A DNA stretch of 17,730 nt from NCBI GenBank assembly GCA_030151635.1, contig JASLDF010000136.1:1-17730 (forward strand), in the 5' to 3' direction. The translations under genes and the position numbers were made by a program. The stretch comes from Bacteroides sp. Its GTDB lineage: Bacteria; Bacteroidota; Bacteroidia; Bacteroidales; Bacteroidaceae. Positions 8,751 through 14,131 of this stretch are shown piece by piece (position 1 is the first letter of the stretch; every line of letters starts with the position of its first letter). Under the pieces are notes generated by a model. It did not search any database and was not told where the DNA came from. It worked only from the letters and a program-made list of their open reading frames with translations.

Positions 8751-9839
8751 TTATTTTTCTTCTCCTTTTTCCTGTGCCAATCCAATAAAGATAGCCGAAA
8801 GCAGAGTAAATACATACGCTTGAATAAAAGCAACCAATAGCTCTAGCATATTCATAAATATCGTGAATAAGACAGATACTACGGTTAAACCTCCTTGAAT
8901 TGCAGCTCCCATTTTAGCTGATATAAAAATCAAGGATACAAAAATTAAAATTCCCATATGCCCAGCCATCATATTTGCAAAAAGACGGATCATTAAAGCA
9001 AATGGCTTAGTGAAAACCCCCATTATTTCAATAACAGGAATAATAGGAATAGGCAACTTTAAAAACATAGGAACATCTGGCCAAAAGACTTCCTTCCAAT
9101 ATGTCTTCGTCCCCCAGAAGTTGACAACAACAAAAGTGAATAGCGCTAAAATCAAAGTAATCGCTATATTACCAGTCACACCAACTCCACCAGGAAAGAT
9201 TGGAATTAATCCCATTATATTATTAACAAAGATGAAGAAAAAGACAGTCAATAAGTAGGGAGCAAATTTTTTATAATTAGGTCCTACACTGCTTTTAATC
9301 ACTTCATCATTAATCATTACGATGAACATTTCCATAAAACCCACAAAACCTTTAGGAGCTGCATCCGTCACATCTTTACGTCGATACCACCTTGCTACCC
9401 CTAAAATAATGCAAGCGAAAATAAGGCTATTTATCAATAGGGCAAAAGCCACCTTAGTCAGAGATAAATCTAGAAAAGGTCTAACCCAATTTCCATCTAT
9501 AAGTTCTACAAGTTTACCTTCAGAAGGTTCTCCTTTGGGTGCCAATTTAAATCCCGCATAAGAATCACCATGGTGACCTAATTTACTAGATAAAAAAAAG
9601 TTCCACCCCTTGTCTTGACTATAAACAATAATCGGCAATGGAATACTAACGTGAGTTTCTCCCCAAGTTAAGATATGCCATTCGTAAGAATCATTCATGT
9701 GATCCATTACAATATCATTCACATTAATCTCGTCGGCCTCATTAGAGTCTTGAGCAAATGCGTTCAATGTAAAACCTGTGAATAGAAGTAAAATCACTGT
9801 TATTACACGAAATAGATAAGGGTATTTATTTTGTTTCAT
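8751..9839 (-). CDS. atpB: F1Fo ATP synthase a subunit with N-terminal signal peptide
   Basis: This is the stator a subunit that forms the proton half-channels against the c-ring. I choose the ATG at 9839-9837 (362 residues). It begins MKQNKYPYLFRVITVILLL and gives a clean signal peptide with cleavage after AFA at residue 29. An in-frame ATG at 9896 would add 19 residues and overlap the preceding gene by 71 bases instead of 14. After the signal peptide comes a periplasmic extension of about 95 residues, then five or more membrane helices. The essential arginine is R285 in FALMIRLFANMMAGHMG, with H294 where many a subunits have Glu or His. QAYVFTLLSAIFIGLA is the usual last helix. Secretory leaders and long N-terminal extensions are known for a subunits in this phylum. 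An AAGAG sequence just before the ATG may be a weak ribosome-binding site. Confidence 0.94.
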   Translation of the reverse strand: MKQNKYPYLFRVITVILLLFTGFTLNAFAQDSNEADEINVNDIVMDHMNDSYEWHILTWGETHVSIPLPIIVYSQDKGWNFFLSSKLGHHGDSYAGFKLAPKGEPSEGKLVELIDGNWVRPFLDLSLTKVAFALLINSLIFACIILGVARWYRRKDVTDAAPKGFVGFMEMFIVMINDEVIKSSVGPNYKKFAPYLLTVFFFIFVNNIMGLIPIFPGGVGVTGNIAITLILALFTFVVVNFWGTKTYWKEVFWPDVPMFLKLPIPIIPVIEIMGVFTKPFALMIRLFANMMAGHMGILIFVSLIFISAKMGAAIQGGLTVVSVLFTIFMNMLELLVAFIQAYVFTLLSAIFIGLAQEKGEEK

Positions 9840-10227
9840 TACTCTTTTGTTTTTGAACATGCACTTTGTTGCAATGCATAAACATCCAGCTGTCATAAAA
9901 AATATAAACTAGGTAAAAGCATAGAAAGGTCATTAAAAACGTATTATTAAACCCTTCAAACCAAAACCATCCCAAAATGAACGCTATTGAGCAAATGACC
10001 TTAGCCAATTTAGACATACTCATAAACACAACAGCCTTTTCATAGTTCTTTTTAAAATAGAGAGGTAAAAAAACAATTACAACCAGTTGATATAGCATTA
10101 AAAACAATGGTATTGAGAAAAACTCAACATCACCTATTTCAATATTCAAGAACTCCTTTATTGAAAACCCCACGAAGCTTACCACAGATGTAAATACCAA
10201 TAATACTAGAAATAATATTTTATTCAT
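9826..10227 (-). CDS. AtpI-like small membrane protein between atpC and atpB
   Basis: This 133-residue protein has four predicted membrane helices: about 3-22, 36-56, 70-92 and 95-116, with a charged tail ending KQKSNETK. I recognise no enzymatic motif. It occupies the slot between atpC and atpB where Bacteroidetes atp operons usually carry an unnamed small membrane protein, and its size and topology resemble AtpI/UncI, the accessory protein that assists assembly of the c-ring in some bacteria. That function is an inference from position and topology; sequence similarity to AtpI is not obvious by eye. It starts 10 bases after atpC and its stop overlaps the chosen atpB start by 14 bases, suggesting translational coupling. 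Confidence 0.8.
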   Translation of the reverse strand: MNKILFLVLLVFTSVVSFVGFSIKEFLNIEIGDVEFFSIPLFLMLYQLVVIVFLPLYFKKNYEKAVVFMSMSKLAKVICSIAFILGWFWFEGFNNTFLMTFLCFYLVYIFYDSWMFMHCNKVHVQKQKSNETK

Positions 10228-10237
10228 TCCCCTAATT

Positions 10238-10477
10238 TTAAGATATACAAACTGTTACTAAATTATCGCTTGCCTCTATGAATCCTTCCGAGATATCAAG
10301 TGTATGAGCTGAGCCCTCTATAGTTACATAACGTACCTCTCCTTCATGAAGTGAAGATACAATCGGAGCATGATTGGTTAAAATCGTAAATTCCCCCTTA
10401 GTCCCTGGCACAGTTATCTCTTTAATTTCTCCACTAAACAATTCTTTTTCAGGAGAAACAATATTCAAAGTCATCAT
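10238..10477 (-). CDS. atpC: F1Fo ATP synthase epsilon subunit, short form
   Basis: This 79-residue protein contains only the N-terminal beta-sandwich domain of epsilon. Landmarks are LNIVSPEKELFSGEIKEI at the start, VPGTKGEFTILTNHAPIV (about 23-40) and the final strand region EGFIEASDNLVTVCI. The usual subunit is about 130-140 residues, with a C-terminal helical hairpin that can insert into F1 and inhibit ATP hydrolysis; that hairpin is absent. The stop is clean and the next gene follows 10 bases later, so this is not a frameshift. Short epsilon forms occur in this phylum. The remaining domain is enough to bind gamma and the c-ring. A second ATG immediately follows the first, so the start could be one codon later. 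Confidence 0.94.
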   Translation of the reverse strand: MMTLNIVSPEKELFSGEIKEITVPGTKGEFTILTNHAPIVSSLHEGEVRYVTIEGSAHTLDISEGFIEASDNLVTVCIS

Positions 10478-10490
10478 AATTACCTAGCCT

Positions 10491-12011
10491 TTAATTAATC
10501 GTTGATTCCGACATCAGCTTTTTACCCTTCTCAATAGCGTGTTCAATTGTACCCACATTAAAGAATGCTGATTCTGGTATATCATCAACGTCTCCTTCAA
10601 GTATCATATTAAATCCACGTATAGTGTCTTCAATACTTACCATCTCTCCTGTTATACCAGTAAATTGCTCGGCAACAGCGAAAGGTTGTGATAAGAAACG
10701 TTGTACTTTACGAGCTCTATTTACAACAAGCTTATCTTCATCAGACAATTCATCCATACCTAAGATAGAGATGATATCTTGTAATTCTTTATTACGTTGA
10801 AGTACTTGTTTTACTTTTTGTGCAGTTACATAGTGCTCTTTACCCACAATGTGAGGATCCAGAATACGAGAAGTTGATTCCAATGGATCTACAGCAGGAT
10901 AAATACCTAACTCTGTAATTTTACGGCTTAATACAGTCGTTGCATCTAAGTGAGAGAATGTTGTGGCAGGAGCAGGGTCTGTCAAGTCATCAGCAGGAAC
11001 ATAAACTGCTTGCACTGATGTAATCGAACCATTCTTTGTAGAAGTAATACGCTCTTGCATCGCTCCCATCTCAGTTGCTAATGTAGGCTGATAACCTACA
11101 GCAGAAGGCATACGTCCCAACAAGGCAGATACTTCGGAACCAGCTTGAGTAAAACGGAAAATATTATCGATAAAAAACAAAATATCTTTTGCTCCCGATT
11201 GTGCTGCATTGTCACGAAAAGACTCAGCTACAGTAAGCCCCGATAATGCTACAGAAGATCTGGCACCCGGTGGTTCATTCATTTGTCCAAAGACTAGAGT
11301 AGCTTGAGATTTGGCAACCTCATCGTAATCTACTTTAGACAAATCCCAATTTCCCTCCTCCATACTCTTCTTGAATTCTTCACCATAACGTATTACGCCC
11401 GATTCAATCATCTCGCGTAACAAGTCATTACCTTCACGAGTACGTTCTCCAACGCCCGCAAAAACAGAAAATCCGTTATGTCTTTTTGCGATGTTATTAA
11501 TCAACTCCATAATTAGAACCGTCTTACCAACACCAGCACCACCAAAAAGACCAACTTTACCACCTTTTGAATAAGGCGCTAATAAATCAATCACTTTGAT
11601 TCCGGTAAACAAGACCTCTTGTACGGTTGTCAACTCATCAAACTTAGGAGGTTCACGGTGAATGGGATATGCACCTTCTTTTTCCAAAGGAGTCAATCCA
11701 TCAATACAATCACCTACGACATTCATTAAACGACCTTTAATTTGAGGACCAATAGGCATCGTAATGGCTTTGCCAGTACACTCGACCTTAAGACCTCGTT
11801 GTAATCCGTCGGTACTATCCATAGCTACCGTACGCACTGTATTTTCTCCAATATGTTGTTGAACTTCAACAATTAAATCACGGTCACTGGGGCGTTTAAT
11901 TAACAAAGCTTCATGAATACTAGGCAATGATTGCTCACTATTCTCTAAGTTAAAATAAACATCCACAACAGGGCCAATTACCTGAGAAATGCTTCCTACT
12001 AATTGCGACAT
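10491..12011 (-). CDS. atpD: F1Fo ATP synthase beta subunit (catalytic)
   Basis: This 506-residue subunit carries the catalytic nucleotide site of F1. The P-loop GGAGVGKT is at residues 157-164, the catalytic glutamate is E189 in AGVGERTREGNDL, and ALSGLTVAESFRD and DNIFRFTQAGSEVSALLGR follow in the expected order. Between REM (about 199-201) and LVFGQMNEPPGAR (about 239-251) there is an insertion of about 27 residues relative to E. coli beta (around 207-233, including EEFKKSMEEGNWDLSKVD), which is a recognisable Bacteroidetes-type insertion. It is the first gene of the operon, with a 475-base non-coding region upstream that should contain the promoter. The ATG is preceded by an AT-rich leader without a Shine-Dalgarno motif. 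atpC follows after 13 bases. Confidence 0.98.
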   Translation of the reverse strand: MSQLVGSISQVIGPVVDVYFNLENSEQSLPSIHEALLIKRPSDRDLIVEVQQHIGENTVRTVAMDSTDGLQRGLKVECTGKAITMPIGPQIKGRLMNVVGDCIDGLTPLEKEGAYPIHREPPKFDELTTVQEVLFTGIKVIDLLAPYSKGGKVGLFGGAGVGKTVLIMELINNIAKRHNGFSVFAGVGERTREGNDLLREMIESGVIRYGEEFKKSMEEGNWDLSKVDYDEVAKSQATLVFGQMNEPPGARSSVALSGLTVAESFRDNAAQSGAKDILFFIDNIFRFTQAGSEVSALLGRMPSAVGYQPTLATEMGAMQERITSTKNGSITSVQAVYVPADDLTDPAPATTFSHLDATTVLSRKITELGIYPAVDPLESTSRILDPHIVGKEHYVTAQKVKQVLQRNKELQDIISILGMDELSDEDKLVVNRARKVQRFLSQPFAVAEQFTGITGEMVSIEDTIRGFNMILEGDVDDIPESAFFNVGTIEHAIEKGKKLMSESTIN

Positions 12012-12446
12012 AATGAAATTCGTATTATGGTTTTAGAATATTCTATTAAATGTAAAGAAGATTGTATATAGTTCTTCATTCTTTATAGCTATTCACAAAT
12101 ATATAAACAATTAATTTTTATGAATCAACATCACTACTTACAAAACTTAAATTAGTTAAATGTTCCTTATTACCATTGACATAAGTCAATCTATAGAACA
12201 ATATATAGACTAGATTGGTTGCTCAGAAGTTCAAATTTAATTCACACACACAAACAAGACCAGCAGTAAATTTTGTAAACAAACTTTTTGCCTTGCATTA
12301 CATTAATCAGAAACAAGTTCATAAAAAACGTCCACATAATCAATTCCACAGTGCCAAATAACTTATATTAAAGTTAAAAGAACTATAATGGTTAAAAATA
12401 TAGCATTGAATAGCCCATTCTAACCTAAAAAAACGGAAGTTGTGAC
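12012..12446. other. Non-coding region upstream of the atp operon
   Basis: This very AT-rich stretch lies between the start of atpD and the terminator of the DUF4301 gene, both on the minus strand. I find no coding region with family resemblance in it. It should contain the atp promoter; a candidate is listed separately. Two adjacent short inverted repeats (12175-12190 with 6-bp arms and a 4-base loop, and 12190-12209 with 6-bp arms and an 8-base loop) lie upstream of that candidate. A second TAnnTTTG match on the minus strand is at 12232-12239. No RNA gene that I recognise is present, although a small RNA cannot be excluded by eye. Confidence 0.6.
12096..12128 (-). promoter_or_regulatory. 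Candidate promoter of the atp operon
   Basis: On the minus strand, 12103-12096 reads TATATTTG, an exact match to the Bacteroidetes -7 consensus TAnnTTTG. A TTG triplet at 12128-12126, 22 bases upstream, could serve as the -33 element, although the usual spacing is slightly shorter. Transcription would start near 12090, giving a 5' leader of roughly 80 bases before atpD. The region is so AT-rich that chance matches are likely, and another exact -7 match lies further upstream. Confidence 0.35.
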
Positions 12447-12482
12447 AAAAAAAAGAACCACAATAACTTGTGATTCTTTTTT
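12447..12482 (-). terminator. Intrinsic terminator of the DUF4301 gene
   Basis: Read on the minus strand, two 10-base arms (12477-12468 and 12463-12454) pair completely with one G-U wobble around a 4-base GTTA loop, followed by a run of seven to eight T residues. The hairpin begins about 10 bases after the DUF4301 stop codon. The plus-strand version has a mismatch at the wobble position and a shorter T run, so termination should be mainly of the minus-strand transcript. It separates this gene from the atp operon promoter region downstream. Confidence 0.85.
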
Positions 12483-12486
12483 CATA

Positions 12487-14010
12487 TTATTTAGACTGAT
12501 GTTCTGGTCTCAGTAAATCATTAACTGTTTTAACGGGGTTGAACGTATTAAGAGGTACCTCAACAAATACTGTATTCCAATTACTCATTGCACCATTCCA
12601 TAAACCTGGAAGTTCTAATGCTTTTAGAGCCTTTCCATTTTTAGATTTTTCAGAAATAAATCCTGTATTTTCATCAACATATTTAAGAAGATCGAATTTA
12701 TTACCTTTATAATCATATATGCCACAAACCAAATCTACCGGATTAAAATGCGTACCATTAGTAAACATCTCTAAATAGTTTTTATTTGATTTGTCTATTT
12801 GAGAACTTTCTAGAATTTGTAAAGAAATTGTTCCATCTGCATTATAGGCTAAAAATGGTCCTCCACCAGGTTCACCAATATTCTTAACCATACCACACAC
12901 TCGAATTGGTCTATTCAATTTCTCAATCAGATACAATACTAACTCCGAGTCTTCTAGAACTTTTGTGTTTGGATTTTTACAGAAGAGTTTCTTTTGTAAA
13001 AATTGAAGAATCTCTAAAACTTCTTCGTGCGTATATTCTCCTGAATTTAATTTATCTAGATATTCGAAAATTTGTTGTTGTAACTCTACTAGTACTCCAG
13101 CAATAACCTGTTTATATGTAATTGTATCAGGTTTCAAATGATCTGGAACGACGTTGTCAATATTCTTAATAAAAACAACCTCTGCACTTAAATCGTTTAG
13201 ATTTTCAATTAAAGCTCCATGACCACCTGGTCTAAACAATAATTTATCACCATCTCTAAATGGCTCGTTATTCATACCAACAGCAATGGTGTCTGTACTC
13301 GACTTTTGTACCGAGAAGGTAATACTATACTTAACAGCAAATTGTTTTTCATAACGAGTAACTACTTCATTCAATAAGTTTCTAAATAAATCTTTATGCT
13401 CTTCAGAAACTGTAAAGTGAATATTAACCTTACCATTATTTTGTTTTGCGTACTTAGCACCTTCTACTAGATGCTCTTCAAAAGCGGTTCTTGCTCCTTC
13501 CTCATATCTATGGAAAAGCAATACTCCTTTAGGCAATTGGCCGTAGCCTAAACCTTCATCAAGTAACAATAATTCAACAACCTTTTTATATTGCTTCATT
13601 TCAACCAATTCATTCAGATTTTTTTCACAAACCTGTTGTGCTTTTAAATCCAAAGCATGGTAAAATGCAAAGCTTTTCAGATCTTCAAAAAACTTCTTTT
13701 CAAAATCTGTAGTAGGCACACTATATTCTGCATCTATAAACCCAAATAGATCTTTAAACATTCTACTTGCAGCACCCGATGCAGGAACAAATTTCAAAAT
13801 TTCATGTGCTTCATCCAGGTAATTCTGCCATGCAGATTTCACCTCTTCTATGTCTTGATCTTGTAAACGCAAAATTCCATGTTCTATTGATGCCGCAGCA
13901 CTCAATTTGAGAAAAGGAAAACCTTGCTGAAAACGTTTTAACTGCGCCTCAACTAGTGGCTCTGAAATGCCTTTATCAAGCAATTGTGTTTTATCATTGT
14001 TCGTAATCAT
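12487..14010 (-). CDS. DUF4301 family protein, nucleotidyltransferase-like motifs
   Basis: This 507-residue soluble protein has no signal peptide or membrane helix. I recognise it as a DUF4301-type protein, a conserved family of unknown function in this phylum. Glycine-rich and other strong motifs are VPASGAASRMF (about 75-85), LLFRPGGHGALIENL (257-271), VVFIKNIDNVV (278-288), RVCGMVKNIGEPGGGPF (370-386), HFNPVDLVCG (421-430) and LWNGAMSNWNTVFVEVP (470-486). The order of a GxxSRM-type loop, a GHGAL-type motif and an NIDN motif resembles UDP-sugar pyrophosphorylases, so a sugar-nucleotide transferase-like fold is my inference; no activity is established from the sequence. It is a single-gene unit with its own terminator, divergent from the (p)ppGpp synthetase gene across 121 bases. 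Confidence 0.85.
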   Translation of the reverse strand: MITNNDKTQLLDKGISEPLVEAQLKRFQQGFPFLKLSAAASIEHGILRLQDQDIEEVKSAWQNYLDEAHEILKFVPASGAASRMFKDLFGFIDAEYSVPTTDFEKKFFEDLKSFAFYHALDLKAQQVCEKNLNELVEMKQYKKVVELLLLDEGLGYGQLPKGVLLFHRYEEGARTAFEEHLVEGAKYAKQNNGKVNIHFTVSEEHKDLFRNLLNEVVTRYEKQFAVKYSITFSVQKSSTDTIAVGMNNEPFRDGDKLLFRPGGHGALIENLNDLSAEVVFIKNIDNVVPDHLKPDTITYKQVIAGVLVELQQQIFEYLDKLNSGEYTHEEVLEILQFLQKKLFCKNPNTKVLEDSELVLYLIEKLNRPIRVCGMVKNIGEPGGGPFLAYNADGTISLQILESSQIDKSNKNYLEMFTNGTHFNPVDLVCGIYDYKGNKFDLLKYVDENTGFISEKSKNGKALKALELPGLWNGAMSNWNTVFVEVPLNTFNPVKTVNDLLRPEHQSK

Positions 14011-14041
14011 ATAAATATCATTTTATACATTATGCTACTAT

Positions 14042-14049
14042 CAAATGTA
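14042..14049 (-). promoter_or_regulatory. Candidate -7 element for the DUF4301 gene
   Basis: The minus strand reads TACATTTG here, an exact match to the TAnnTTTG -7 consensus of Bacteroidetes. It ends 31 bases upstream of the DUF4301 ATG, predicting a short leader of about 25 bases. No good TTTG is seen at the usual -33 distance; the upstream stretch is a T-rich run. Confidence 0.4.
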
Positions 14050-14091
14050 CAAAAAAAAAATAAAACATATCTTTTTGACAACTAAAAAGAG

Positions 14092-14099
14092 TACATTTA
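14092..14099 (+). promoter_or_regulatory. Candidate -7 element for the (p)ppGpp synthetase gene
   Basis: The plus strand reads TACATTTA, matching five of the six fixed positions of TAnnTTTG. It ends 32 bases before the ATG at 14132, nearly the same distance as the divergent element on the other strand. A TTTTTG sequence at 14072-14077 lies upstream but only 14 bases away, closer than the usual -33 spacing. If used, transcription starts after the in-frame ATG at 14045, which supports the later start codon. Confidence 0.3.
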
Positions 14100-14131
14100 C
14101 CAAAGACTTGTACCAAAAAGTAAATAAAGAC

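Noticed and set aside
9010..9258. Open frame on the plus strand opposite atpB
   Set aside because: It is antisense to a strongly conserved coding region and reads as a low-complexity shadow of the atpB membrane helices; the same applies to 9322-9561, 8529-8723 and 7453-7659.
9840..9896. Upstream in-frame start for atpB at 9896
   Set aside because: It would place 19 extra residues before a clear signal peptide and overlap the preceding gene by 71 bases; the ATG at 9839 gives a normal leader.
12906..13106. Open frame on the plus strand opposite the DUF4301 gene
   Set aside because: No recognisable protein features and fully contained in a convincing gene on the other strand.
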